Position numbers and translations under genes: made by a program. This document shows, one piece after another, positions 41,486 to 52,090 of a DNA stretch of 64,000 nucleotides. Source of the stretch: Saprospiraceae bacterium (GTDB lineage: Bacteria > Bacteroidota > Bacteroidia > Chitinophagales > Saprospiraceae); assembly GCA_028285085.1 (NCBI GenBank), contig JANQQI010000113.1:1-64000 (forward strand), given 5' to 3'. How positions within the stretch are numbered: the stretch's first letter is position 1; each line of letters opens with the position of its first letter. Under the pieces are notes generated by a model that searched no databases, was not told where the DNA came from, and saw only the letters and a list, made by a program, of their open reading frames with translations.

Positions 41486-43402
41486 ATGCCCACCACCAAA
41501 AGTAAACATGCTACGCGCCTAACGGATTTCGATATCGAACTCTTTCGCGCAGGAAAACATTTCAAGCTCTACGAAAAACTAGGCAGCCATATTACAGAAA
41601 TTGATGGCGAAGCTGGTACCTATTTCGCCGTTTGGGCCCCTAGTGCTCAGCAAGTATCGGTGATCGGCGATTTCAATTATTGGAATAAAGACGAACATCC
41701 CCTTTTTCCGCGCTGGGATCAATCCGGTATCTGGGAAGGTTTTATCCCCAATGTAGGGAAAGGGACAATTTATAAATATCATATTCAGGCACCCGATGGG
41801 CGGCACCTTGAGAAAGGTGACCCTTATGCCTTCAGTTGGGAAATTCCGCCGCGTACGGCTTCCGTAGTTTGGGATTTAGATTACAAGTGGAAGGACAGCA
41901 AATGGATGAAAGCGCGCAAAGCTTCAGCCGGACAAATCCAGCCTTACTCTGTCTATGAGGTACACCTCGGCTCCTGGAAAAAGCTTGGACACGAAGGCAA
42001 TCGTTCTTTGACCTACAAAGAGTTGATCAAAGAGCTAGTGCCTTATGTAAAAGATTTGGGCTTCACCCATATCGAGTTCATGCCGATCATGGAGCATCCA
42101 TTTTACGGATCGTGGGGCTATCAAGGAACAGGTTATTTTGCCCCCACGAGTCGCTACGGTAGCCCACAGGATTTTATGGCCTTGGTTGATGCCTTCCACA
42201 AGGCTGAAATTGGTGTCATCCTCGACTGGGTACCATCACACTTCCCGAGCGATGCACATGGTCTGGCGGATTTTGACGGTACGCACCTCTACGATCACGC
42301 TGATCCGCGTAAGGGTTTCCACCCGGATTGGAAAAGCTGCATTTTTAACTACGGTCGCCACGAGGTACGCTCATTCTTGATTAGCAATGCCCTCTTTTGG
42401 CTAGATTGCTACCACGCTGATGGCTTGCGTGTTGATGCCGTAGCTTCCATGCTTTACCTCGATTATTCGCGCAAAGAAGGTGAATGGATCCCTAATGAGT
42501 TTGGGGGACGAGAGAACACTGAAGCTATCGCTTTCCTTAAAGAATTCAACGAAACGGTCTATCGCGAATTCCCGGATGCCGTCACCATTGCAGAGGAATC
42601 AACAAGCTGGACCGGTGTATCACGTCCCACCTATTCCGGCGGATTGGGTTTTGGGCAGAAGTGGATGATGGGCTGGATGCACGATACGCTTGAGTTTTTC
42701 AAAAAAGAACCTATCCACCGTCAATACCACCAGAATGAAATTACTTTCAGCCTGGTATATGCCTTTACCGAAAACTTTATGCTGCCACTATCTCACGATG
42801 AGGTCGTGCACGGTAAGGGAGCCTTGATTTCGCGTATGCCCGGTGATGAGTGGCAACGCTTTGCGAACCTACGTTTGCTTTACGGCCAGATGTTCACTCA
42901 CCCCGGCACACAATTGCTCTTCATGGGTGGCGAATTTGGCCAAACCAGTGAGTGGAACCATGACAAAGGGCTAGAATGGTGGCTGTTGGATTTCCGCTTC
43001 CACAAAGGGGTACAAAACTGGATTCGGGATTTGAACCAGTATTATCGCAACCAACCGGCCATGTACGAGCAACAATTTAGCAACGAAGGCTTCCAATGGA
43101 TCGATTATAGTGATAGCACAAATAATGTCATCATATTTTTGCGGAAAGGCTTACCACCTCGTAAACCCGTATTGATAGTTTGTAATTTCACGCCGGTGGT
43201 TCGAGAGAATTATAAAGTAGGTGTTCCTTTTGCCGGCCAGTGGAAAGAAGTCCTTAATAGTGATCGGGCGACTTACGGTGGTAGTGATGTACAAAATGCA
43301 GAACCATTGACGACCTCTGAAATTAATTATCACGGTCAGCAACATGCATTATTTTTAACCCTAGCACCCCTCGCTATTCAGATTTTTGAGGCGGTGGAAT
43401 AA
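41486..43402 (+). CDS. glgB: 1,4-alpha-glucan branching enzyme
   Basis: DFNYWNKDEHPLFPRWDQSGIWEGFIP; ADGLRVDAVASMLYLDYSR; LPLSHDEVVHGKGALISRMPGDEWQRFANLR. Confidence 0.95.
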   Translation: MPTTKSKHATRLTDFDIELFRAGKHFKLYEKLGSHITEIDGEAGTYFAVWAPSAQQVSVIGDFNYWNKDEHPLFPRWDQSGIWEGFIPNVGKGTIYKYHIQAPDGRHLEKGDPYAFSWEIPPRTASVVWDLDYKWKDSKWMKARKASAGQIQPYSVYEVHLGSWKKLGHEGNRSLTYKELIKELVPYVKDLGFTHIEFMPIMEHPFYGSWGYQGTGYFAPTSRYGSPQDFMALVDAFHKAEIGVILDWVPSHFPSDAHGLADFDGTHLYDHADPRKGFHPDWKSCIFNYGRHEVRSFLISNALFWLDCYHADGLRVDAVASMLYLDYSRKEGEWIPNEFGGRENTEAIAFLKEFNETVYREFPDAVTIAEESTSWTGVSRPTYSGGLGFGQKWMMGWMHDTLEFFKKEPIHRQYHQNEITFSLVYAFTENFMLPLSHDEVVHGKGALISRMPGDEWQRFANLRLLYGQMFTHPGTQLLFMGGEFGQTSEWNHDKGLEWWLLDFRFHKGVQNWIRDLNQYYRNQPAMYEQQFSNEGFQWIDYSDSTNNVIIFLRKGLPPRKPVLIVCNFTPVVRENYKVGVPFAGQWKEVLNSDRATYGGSDVQNAEPLTTSEINYHGQQHALFLTLAPLAIQIFEAVE

Positions 43403-43440
43403 TGCTAAAATTTAGAGCATAACTATCTACATGTATATAA

Positions 43441-43478
43441 AAATGGTTTGAGAAGTAGTTCTCAAACCATTTCTTTTT
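43441..43478 (+). terminator. Rho-independent terminator after glgB
   Basis: AAATGGTTTGAGA AGTAGT TCTCAAACCATTT then CTTTTTG. Confidence 0.85.
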
Positions 43479-43966
43479 GTAGCGACCTTCTCTTCTAAAT
43501 GCCTTAGGTACAAATTCGATTTTTTTAATAAGTTACTTATTAAAAAGAGTTAATATTAAAAAAAACATAGCTTTTTTAAACATTATCACTTAATTTAGGG
43601 TTAATCATACGTTCATTTTCAAAATACTATTATCCTCGTATACCTTTCAAACTTGCCTTTAATAGGGTAATAGAATTTCTACTTGTACTTTCGTTATTTA
43701 CTTTTATTCAACTAAATACAGCTATATTCAGTTGAATTAATCCTTGGTAAATAATAAATAGGGTTAACAATAAATATATTTTAAGCTAAGACTTTATTGC
43801 TCCTAGTGTATACCTCGGTAATGCTGAATAAATAATTATTCAGTATGCCAAATGCCTCTGTATCATAGTGTGATCTTTAATTCAATCTCAGTGGCTCGAG
43901 ATTGGGATAATATGTTTATGCCATTAGTATAAAAATCTATTTCCACAACCTTAAAATTTGATTAGT

Positions 43967-45040
43967 ATGAAAAAGCTAATTTTTTTACTTTTTAGTTTCA
44001 CGCTATTTAGTGCCACAGCCGCTTTGGCGGTTTCTACCTCCTTAAGTGGCCCCAGCAGTACCTGTCCTGGTGGTACTTTGACTTACAGTTTTTCGGCAAC
44101 CACTCAGAGTTCTACTTTATTTCCGATATCCTTTGTACGGATTCGCGTCACGGGGACTGGAAACACACTATTTGCTACTGCCAATGCGGCTAACGGCTCC
44201 GTCTGTACGACTGTCAACCCAACAACTGTTATTTGCAGTAATGGTGCAGTAGCCGGAAGTGGGGTCTCAGGCACAGCCTTCGCTACTTGGGCGACTAATG
44301 GATCAATTATTTTAGAAGCATTTAATGGCGGTGGATCTGTCACTTCTTCAAAAACAATTAATGTCAATGCTACCGCTCCAACCCCCGGTTCGATTACCAT
44401 TGGCGGGGCTTCTCCGGTAAATACTATTGAAACTTTTGCTTATTCAGCCCTAACCAATCCATTCTCACATACACTAACGAATACAACCTGGAGTATTTCG
44501 CCCACCTTTGGTTTTACGCTTACTGCACCAAATCAAAATTCCCGGCTTATTAATTTTAATACCGAAGGCAATTACACTATTACTGTGAGCGGAACGGTAA
44601 TTACGCCTTGCGGAAATTCGGCGACACGGACGAGTTCGCGTATCATTGTAGTCGATAATGATGAAGCACCACAACCCCTTATCGCTGATGATGGTCCAAT
44701 TGTAGCCGACACCGATCGAGCCAATCCAAATGATACCTCGGCAGATTTGGTTGTACCAACGCCTTTAGCTCCTACTGGCTCGGAAGCACAAATCACACCT
44801 ACCCGATTGGCTCCTAATCCGGTACAGAGCAATCAAATGTTGCAAGTGACTTTATCCGATGAATTTGTAGATGGCAATGTTCAAGCTCAAATTTTTGATA
44901 GCAATGGTCGCCTAATGAAGGTGTTACCTTTGCGTGGTAAAACCGCAGAAATTGCTGTTAATGAATTTTCTGCGGGATGGTACATTTTGCGCTTAAGCAA
45001 TTCTACTGAGTCCGAAACGATTAAATTTATTGTCAAATAA
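43967..45040 (+). CDS. Secreted T9SS sorting domain protein, tandem paralog 1
   Basis: MKKLIFLLFSFTLFSATAALA; shared SPVNTIETFAYSALTNPFSHTLTNTTWSISPTFGF module; C-terminal LAPNPVQSNQMLQVTLSDEF...SAGWYILRLSNSTESETIKFIVK. Confidence 0.85.
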   Translation: MKKLIFLLFSFTLFSATAALAVSTSLSGPSSTCPGGTLTYSFSATTQSSTLFPISFVRIRVTGTGNTLFATANAANGSVCTTVNPTTVICSNGAVAGSGVSGTAFATWATNGSIILEAFNGGGSVTSSKTINVNATAPTPGSITIGGASPVNTIETFAYSALTNPFSHTLTNTTWSISPTFGFTLTAPNQNSRLINFNTEGNYTITVSGTVITPCGNSATRTSSRIIVVDNDEAPQPLIADDGPIVADTDRANPNDTSADLVVPTPLAPTGSEAQITPTRLAPNPVQSNQMLQVTLSDEFVDGNVQAQIFDSNGRLMKVLPLRGKTAEIAVNEFSAGWYILRLSNSTESETIKFIVK

Positions 45041-45051
45041 AACACAACTGC

Positions 45052-45092
45052 ATATCCGGCAATCGCATTTTTGTGATTGTCGGATATTTTAT
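45052..45092 (+). terminator. Rho-independent terminator
   Basis: ATATCCGGCAATC ... GATTGTCGGATAT then TTTAT. Confidence 0.65.
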
Positions 45093-45477
45093 CTGATGTT
45101 ATTAAAATTATTTAGACCAAGCTATTGCTTTATTAAAATTCTACCACTATTTTAGCAAATATTCTAACCGCCACTACAATTATAATTTTCTATCCTCTTT
45201 GCGATTATTTTAAAAGTAGATCAATAATCTATTGAAAATTACTTTTAACTGAATTCATGCCATGTGTATACCTGAAGTTGGTGCTTAAATTAAGCAAAGC
45301 ATCCTGACAATTAATTACCAACTCTTTTTGCTAATAATTATTAATTCGAATTTTCGAACTAATAAGCATGTACCCCTAATAGAAAATAATTCTCATTGGG
45401 ATGAGTAAAATATGTACAAAAGCAAAATAAAGAGTTCAAGAGTTACTAATTATTTTCAAACTTCAAATCTATTTCAC

Positions 45478-46539
45478 ATGAAAAGAGTTTTATTGTTCTT
45501 AATTGTAGCACTATCATTAAATTCAAATGATAGCTTTGCCCTTTCTGCTTTTTTAAGCGGTCCTGATGTTGTTTGTCCAGCTCCTGCCACCTCCACTTAT
45601 GCAGTAGCAGGTTTAACCAATGGTTTATCGACCTTACAAAAAATTCAAATTTCCGTACAAGGAACGGGGAATTTAGTAACGGCTACGCCAGTTGATGGAG
45701 AATCCGTTTGCACCCAGCTAAGTGCGACCTTGGTCGAATGCCGAAATCTGGTCAATGGTGGATCGGATGTATTTGCAACCGCTACAGCATCCTGGTCTAG
45801 CACGGGAAGTATTACCGTTGAAGTATTTAATGGCAACGGTAATGTGCGGGCTACAGAAACCATCAATGTCACTTTCGACACCGCTCCGGGTAGCCTTTTC
45901 ATTGGAGGTCCTTCTCCGGTAAATACTATCGAAACGTTTACTTATTCAGCGCTGACCAATCCGCTATCGCATAATTTAACCAATACGAGCTGGAGCATTT
46001 CGCCAACCTTCGGTTACACCGTTACCGCACCAGATCAAAATTCGAGATCAATTAATTTTGATATCGAAGGAAATTATACGATTACGGTCACCGGAACGGT
46101 CACTACGCCTTGTGGTAATGCAATTACTCGTACGGCAAGCAGGGTAATTGTAGTCGACGATGACGATGCCCCAATTCCATTTATGGAGACCGATGGCCCG
46201 ATAATCGCCGAAAATGACCGACAAATACAGGGAGCGGATCAACAATTAATTTCACCAAATTCCCAGCCACTAGTTAATGCCGATACAAATTTGGCTAGCG
46301 CACGTCTATTTCCCAACCCCGTAGAAAAAAATCAAAACATACAGGTTATCCTCTCCGATGAATTTACGGCAGAGAATACATTAGCCCAATTCTTTGATAG
46401 CAACGGTCGTTTAATGAAGTATGTATCCTTACGTGATAAAGTAACGGATATTGCTCTTGATAATTTTCCAACAGGATGGTATGTTTTACGCCTAGTTAAT
46501 TCGAATCAATCAGAGACAATTAAATTCGTTGTAAAATAA
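45478..46539 (+). CDS. Secreted T9SS sorting domain protein, tandem paralog 2
   Basis: MKRVLLFLIVALSLNSNDSFALSAFLSGPDVVCPAPATSTYAVAGLTNG; same module and C-terminus as paralog 1. Confidence 0.85.
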   Translation: MKRVLLFLIVALSLNSNDSFALSAFLSGPDVVCPAPATSTYAVAGLTNGLSTLQKIQISVQGTGNLVTATPVDGESVCTQLSATLVECRNLVNGGSDVFATATASWSSTGSITVEVFNGNGNVRATETINVTFDTAPGSLFIGGPSPVNTIETFTYSALTNPLSHNLTNTSWSISPTFGYTVTAPDQNSRSINFDIEGNYTITVTGTVTTPCGNAITRTASRVIVVDDDDAPIPFMETDGPIIAENDRQIQGADQQLISPNSQPLVNADTNLASARLFPNPVEKNQNIQVILSDEFTAENTLAQFFDSNGRLMKYVSLRDKVTDIALDNFPTGWYVLRLVNSNQSETIKFVVK

Positions 46540-46889
46540 ATTATTCAATAATTGCATTTCTATGTTCGTTAACGAATATTCTCAATTTTAAAAATGCATT
46601 TTCAATCACTTACAATTTAATTTAGGGTCTATTTATTTATATCTCAATATAGCTTTTCGTTTCATCTAAGTATACTGACAATTAATTCTCAAACTCCTTT
46701 TGTATTTGTCAATTAATTTGATTTTCTCAAATTAATTATTGTGTTTCATTTTCAATAGATAGCATTATTGAAAATCAGGATTATTTATTCCAAACTAAAG
46801 GATTTCAGGTTGGAATGGGCAAGTTATGTCCTCAAGTGAAAGGAGCGTTTTCTATTGTCAACTTTTTTCAAACTTCAAATCTATTTTCT

Positions 46890-47954
46890 ATGAAAAAGTT
46901 TTTATTTGTTTTAACGATGTTACTTTGCTTTGGATGGCAAAACGGTAATGCTCTTTCGGCCTTTTTAAGTGGGCCGGAAGTCGTATGTCCCGTTCCTGCC
47001 ACCTCTACTTATTCCGTAGCGGGTTTGACGGATGCACCGGGTCTGGTCAACGTTGAAAAAATTCGGATCAGAGTTTTGGGAACGGGCAATGGCGTGACAG
47101 CCATTGGAGCTACTCCTACCTCAACTTGTACTCAAATTGCCGGAAATGAAGTTGAATGTGTCAGCACAACTTCAGAAGTCTTTGCTCTGGCGACAGCATC
47201 TTGGGTGAGTCCGGGTAGCATTGTTGTCAATGTATTTAATAGTAGCGGAAATATAGCCTCCTCTACTTTGCTAAATACTAGCTTTGATACTTCTCCTGGC
47301 AATATTGTCTTAGGTGGCAATTCGGTTATTAATACACTGGAAAGTTTTGCCTATACGGCTGTTACACGGCCCTTTTCGCATACGTTGACAAATACCAGCT
47401 GGAGTATCTCACCGACCTTCGGCTATACCGTCACCGCTCCCAATCCCAACGAGCGGATATTTGACTTCAATACCGAAGGCATCTACACGATTACGGTCAC
47501 CGGAACCGTCACGACGACCTGTGGTAATACCGCGACGCGAACCACAACACGGACGATCACCGTCAGCGATGATGACGCCCCCATCCCTTTCCAAGAACAA
47601 GATGGACCAATGTTATCCGCAGAGCGTAAGGCCAGCAGTGAGGATGGTTTACTGGGGGTTGAGCTTACAGAATTATCGCCCACTCAATCGCACGATCTAG
47701 AAATAACTGCTAGTGTATTGAGTCCAAATCCAGTCAAGGTGGGTCAACAAATGCAAATTCAACTTGGCAGTCAATTTCAGCAGGAAATGTCTACTATCAA
47801 TATATTCAACACACAGGGGCAATTAGTCAAAACCTTTGTGCAGCGCGATGCGATGGCCGACTTTTCAACTGCAGAATTAAGTGAAGGTATTTACTTCCTA
47901 CGAATTTCAAACAGCCAAGACTCGGAGACGATCCAATTTGTAGTGACGCGCTAA
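46890..47954 (+). CDS. Secreted T9SS sorting domain protein, tandem paralog 3
   Basis: MKKFLFVLTMLLCFGWQNGNALSAFLSGPEVVCPVPATSTYSVAGLTDA; same module; C-terminal GIYFLRISNSQDSETIQFVVTR. Confidence 0.85.
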   Translation: MKKFLFVLTMLLCFGWQNGNALSAFLSGPEVVCPVPATSTYSVAGLTDAPGLVNVEKIRIRVLGTGNGVTAIGATPTSTCTQIAGNEVECVSTTSEVFALATASWVSPGSIVVNVFNSSGNIASSTLLNTSFDTSPGNIVLGGNSVINTLESFAYTAVTRPFSHTLTNTSWSISPTFGYTVTAPNPNERIFDFNTEGIYTITVTGTVTTTCGNTATRTTTRTITVSDDDAPIPFQEQDGPMLSAERKASSEDGLLGVELTELSPTQSHDLEITASVLSPNPVKVGQQMQIQLGSQFQQEMSTINIFNTQGQLVKTFVQRDAMADFSTAELSEGIYFLRISNSQDSETIQFVVTR

Positions 47955-48068
47955 GGCCTCACAACCAAAATTCAAATTGCATGTTTATTTATTGTGTTTC
48001 ACTGTCTCAGATTGATTCTACTGGTGACAAAACAAAATTTAGGCATGCTTAGAAAAAATGCCTATTTT

Positions 48069-48109
48069 AATCCTGCTTACCAGTCATGAGGCTGGCGAGC
48101 AGGATTTTG
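48069..48109 (+). terminator. Terminator-like hairpin
   Basis: AATCCTGCTTACCAG ... CTGGCGAGCAGGATT followed by TTGT, between the trio and lnt. Confidence 0.6.
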
Positions 48110-48137
48110 TATAAAAATGGATGAAAAATAAATTGCT

Positions 48138-49772
48138 ATGAACTCGCGACTATTACACATCGGTTGGGCGGTGCTCTCCGGTATCCTCTTGGGACTTGCG
48201 GCCCTCTTCCCTCCAGCCGTTATTTTATTATTCGTGGCGGTAGTGCCTTTGCTGGAAATCAAGAATGATATTGTTAAAAATAAAGGCAAAAAGCGCAGTT
48301 TCTTTTTGTACAGCACCTTGGCCTTCTTTGTCTATCACCTAATTGGTGGCAATTGGATGCTAGCGCTCGGTGCGGGTAAGATGAGCCTGGCCTTTTTCAT
48401 CAACAGTTTAATTTTAAGCACCTTCGTATTTGGAGCGATTGTCGTTCATCAGCGCTGGAATCGCTGGCTGGGTGATATTTTTTTCATCGCAGGTTGGATC
48501 GCCTTTGAATACTTGCATCTCAATTGGGAATTGTCTTTTCCGATCCTGATGAACGGTCATCATCTCGCCGTTTTTCCCCAATTGATCCAATGGTATACCT
48601 TCACCGGTATTCTGGGGGGGACACTTTGGGTATTAGGGGTTAATGTCTTGCTGTCACAACTTTTCTCGGAACGTCGGCAATGGAAAGAGCGTACATTTTG
48701 GCAAGCGCAGCGCAGCCGCTGGTTGACTACATTGGCCGTACTATTCTTGCCCATTCTCATTTCTGTGGTACAATACAGTACTTATAATGATTCGGGCGAA
48801 GAAGTTGAAGTGGTCAGTTTACATTCCGACCTCGACTGTTATAACACCAAATATCGGCTTAATCAGGGAGAACTAGTCAGTGCTTACTGGAATGCCACCA
48901 AAGATGCACTGACGCCCTTCACACGCCTGATCCTGTGGCCGGAAAGTGCGATCACGGATTTTGGCTGGGTCGAAGGCCTGGATAATTCCGAATTGGTGGC
49001 TCAATTACGGGATTCAATTCGCGCTTACTGCCCGGCCGATTTGGTTACCGGCGGTATTATCTACGAGCTTTTCGCCAACGGAAATCCTCCCAATCGACCA
49101 GCGACCGTCGGTTATTCGCCCGAAATCAATCAATCCTTTTACACCTATACCATGGCGATGCAAATTCGCAACAAAAGCAATGAAGTCTCCATGCGTACCA
49201 AGAAAAAGCTGGTGCCATTTGAAGAAACCATCCCCTACCCCAGTCTACTCTCTGGTGTTCATAAGCTAGCGGGTTCTCTCGGGGGCTTTACGTTTTCTCC
49301 AAAAAAGCGTGATGCTAAATACATGGAACTCCCCGAAGGGATTCGTACCATCCCTCTGATTTGTTATGAATCCGCCTACGGTGCCTTCACCGCAGATGCC
49401 GTCCGGAAGCGGAATCTCAATCTGCTCACCGTCATGCTCAATGAAGGCTGGTATAGTAATATTGCCGGTGCCAAGCAACTCCTCAACGCCTCGGTGGCGC
49501 GCGCCATCGAGAATCGAAAATCCGTACTCCGTTCCTCTAATCGTGGTGTCAGTGCTTTGATCAATCCACGCGGCGAGATCGTCGAGCAGGTCGATGAATT
49601 CAAATCGGCAGCTATTCGTCGAAAAGTTCAGCTAAACGAAGATCAAACACCTTACATGGTTATTGGAGACTGGTTGGGTTGGTTGAGCTTCTTGGCGATG
49701 CCTATTACCTTGGGGGGAGCACTGCTAAGACGCCCGCAAGTAAAACCTCAGCAGAAAAAAAGGAAAAGGTAA
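48138..49772 (+). CDS. lnt: Apolipoprotein N-acyltransferase
   Basis: Multi-TM N-terminus (AGWIAFEYLHLNWELSFPILMNGHHLAVFPQLIQWYTFTGILGGTLW) and CN-hydrolase-type WPESAITD..., KKKLVPFEETIPY..., ICYESAYG..., NEGWY. Confidence 0.93.
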   Translation: MNSRLLHIGWAVLSGILLGLAALFPPAVILLFVAVVPLLEIKNDIVKNKGKKRSFFLYSTLAFFVYHLIGGNWMLALGAGKMSLAFFINSLILSTFVFGAIVVHQRWNRWLGDIFFIAGWIAFEYLHLNWELSFPILMNGHHLAVFPQLIQWYTFTGILGGTLWVLGVNVLLSQLFSERRQWKERTFWQAQRSRWLTTLAVLFLPILISVVQYSTYNDSGEEVEVVSLHSDLDCYNTKYRLNQGELVSAYWNATKDALTPFTRLILWPESAITDFGWVEGLDNSELVAQLRDSIRAYCPADLVTGGIIYELFANGNPPNRPATVGYSPEINQSFYTYTMAMQIRNKSNEVSMRTKKKLVPFEETIPYPSLLSGVHKLAGSLGGFTFSPKKRDAKYMELPEGIRTIPLICYESAYGAFTADAVRKRNLNLLTVMLNEGWYSNIAGAKQLLNASVARAIENRKSVLRSSNRGVSALINPRGEIVEQVDEFKSAAIRRKVQLNEDQTPYMVIGDWLGWLSFLAMPITLGGALLRRPQVKPQQKKRKR

Positions 49773-50103
49773 AAGCCGGAGCGACTTCAAGTCCATCAAG
49801 AGTAAGTAACGACCTCTGCTCTAAACAGCAAATCAAGAAAACGGACTGATAAATTTTAAAAATAAATCAGACAAGAAGGTGATCACTATCGCCTTAAATG
49901 ATTTGCTTTTCGTAGAGAGAAGAAATTAGCAAGGCTTTGCAAATCAGCCTTTTAGCTAATCACAGTTCTTTCTACGAACCTGATTATCAACAACATAAGC
50001 GAGAGTACGAAGGCTTATCCGGGTTTCACCCCAAGCATTTTTTTGCCTATATTTAGCGTATAGTTTATCTATAACTACCTCCGCTCTCTCATTTATAAAA
50101 AAT

Positions 50104-50241
50104 CTACATGCTGTCGACATCAACGATCACGATCGTTGTATCGGCATCTGTAGTTGTATCCGTTCCACCTTTAATTTGTGCTTGCTGTTGTGCATTAAGT
50201 ACAACCAGCTTATCGTTGTGTATGAGTTTCAAAATATCCAT
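50104..50241 (-). CDS. GG-leader peptide, 45 aa, Thr/Asp-rich core
   Basis: Reverse strand reads MDILKLIHNDKLVVLNAQQQAQIKGG|TDTTTDADTTIVIVDVDSM*; below track cut-off. Confidence 0.65.
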   Translation of the reverse strand: MDILKLIHNDKLVVLNAQQQAQIKGGTDTTTDADTTIVIVDVDSM

Positions 50242-50391
50242 AAAGTTATTATCTTATGGGATTGAAATTAGAGATTCGCTTCGATAGCTAGGCAGGGAAA
50301 GGGCGACTTCCATCGCCATTGATTTGAGGCATTTCAAACCAACAAATACCAACAAGTCTCTTATTATCAAACAGTTAGCACTTTCTAGGGT

Positions 50392-51882
50392 ATGATTGCA
50401 CTTTACGAGTTGATACAATTATTGCCTGCCTCTTTTGAAGCCCCTTTCCGCAATCGCCTTAATGAGCTCTATTTATTCCTACGCCAACACCCCGGATTAA
50501 GCGAAAAAGAAGCGGCCCAACATTTTTTGGAGGGCAATGATAAGCATTTCAACAAACTCAAAAATCAACTTAAAGAGGCGATTTGCGCTTATCTCATCAC
50601 TCAGCCCGCGAATTGGGCCGATAATGATCAAAAACAGACGTTCGATACGGCACTCAAACAATTCACAGTGTCAAAAATCCTATTAGCTGCTAGTCGCCGA
50701 AAAGCAGGTATTGAAAGAGCTTTAGCGGTATTGAAAAAGCTAGAATACTTGGAAGCACACGCTTTGATCTATTCGGTAGCGATTGATTTACAATTCCACT
50801 TTTCCAGTATCGATCCCAATGCAAAACTGGCGCGATATTATGCTAAAGTTGTTGAGCAACAAACTGAGTTTATCCGCATTGAAAGTGAGGTGCGATTAGC
50901 TTATAGCAGAATCGGATTACTTTGTAATAAGCGAAATAGTTATCCGCCTTCTATTGTTATAGAAGTGGAGGCTATCGCAAAAAAATGTGAGGGATATTCT
51001 AATGTGGCGTCCACCCCAATACGCCGCTTTGTACATACCATTCAGGCTATTCGGTATATCATCAGTTATGATTATGAGCATACGATCCAGCAATGTAATG
51101 CTGCCTTACGTGCTTTTGATCGTAGCTATGCGAATTACAATGCGATCTGCTTTGATTTCATCTCTAAGCAGATTCCCGCTTTGCTGGCAACAGGACAACT
51201 GAAGAAAGCCAAAGAGATGGCTAAAAAGGCCGGTCAGATGATGCCGAAAGGTCAATTCAACTGGCAGTATGCCTTACTTTGTCGTGTCATTGTTTGTTTT
51301 CATCAAGGCCAATACCAAGAGGCTTATGATTTGGCGAAAGCTAAAGGAAAAGCAACACCATCCTACCCTATCTTAGCGGAGCAATGGAAAATCATTAAAG
51401 GCTATATGCATTTTTTGATTCTTACCGGTCATATCGAGCCTTATCGCGAGGAACGCTTTCCTTTGGGGAAATTTATGAATGAAGTACCGATTGCCAGCCA
51501 AGATAAAACCGGGAGCAATATCAACATTTTGCTCGTCCAGATTCTCATTCAAATGTACCGCGGTGAATACGGCAAAATCATTGATCGCATTGATGCATTA
51601 CGTGATTATGTCCGCACCTATACCAGAAATCCCGAGACGATTCGGGCGAATTTATTTCTAACAATGATTCTAAAAATGGAAGCCGCCAGTTTCCATCGGG
51701 CCGGTACCGAACGAAAAACCGGTCGACTGCTGAAAAAATTAATGCAAACACCCATTGCACTCAGTCAAAATATTGGCGTGGAGATTATCCCTTATCCAGT
51801 GCTCTGGCAAATGATGCTAACGCTGCTAGAGAATAAATTCCGCACGCCTAAAACCAGACGTTCCAAAACGTCAATGTCCTAA
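50392..51882 (+). CDS. Uncharacterised 496-aa helical/TPR-like protein, paralog of 1620-3146
   Basis: ORF track; aligned C-terminal blocks with 1620-3146, e.g. ASFHRAGTERKTGRLLKKL vs SGFHKAGIERRAKKYVDML and VEIIPYPVLWQMM vs IEIIPYEDLWEII. Confidence 0.78.
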   Translation: MIALYELIQLLPASFEAPFRNRLNELYLFLRQHPGLSEKEAAQHFLEGNDKHFNKLKNQLKEAICAYLITQPANWADNDQKQTFDTALKQFTVSKILLAASRRKAGIERALAVLKKLEYLEAHALIYSVAIDLQFHFSSIDPNAKLARYYAKVVEQQTEFIRIESEVRLAYSRIGLLCNKRNSYPPSIVIEVEAIAKKCEGYSNVASTPIRRFVHTIQAIRYIISYDYEHTIQQCNAALRAFDRSYANYNAICFDFISKQIPALLATGQLKKAKEMAKKAGQMMPKGQFNWQYALLCRVIVCFHQGQYQEAYDLAKAKGKATPSYPILAEQWKIIKGYMHFLILTGHIEPYREERFPLGKFMNEVPIASQDKTGSNINILLVQILIQMYRGEYGKIIDRIDALRDYVRTYTRNPETIRANLFLTMILKMEAASFHRAGTERKTGRLLKKLMQTPIALSQNIGVEIIPYPVLWQMMLTLLENKFRTPKTRRSKTSMS

Positions 51883-52090
51883 AGGAATTTCATAAAATAA
51901 CGGCCATTCTCTCCTGAGGCTTTCTTGCTCAGCCCGTACACCGAGAATCAGATTGAACAAGCCAACTAATCTTTATGTCCTCTCTCCCATCCGCTCGCTA
52001 AAGACGGCCGGAATGTTCTTTGCACTGCTCACAAAAGATTAAATTTGTCAACAAACCATTTTTACTTTTACTAAAACGATTTACTTAAGC

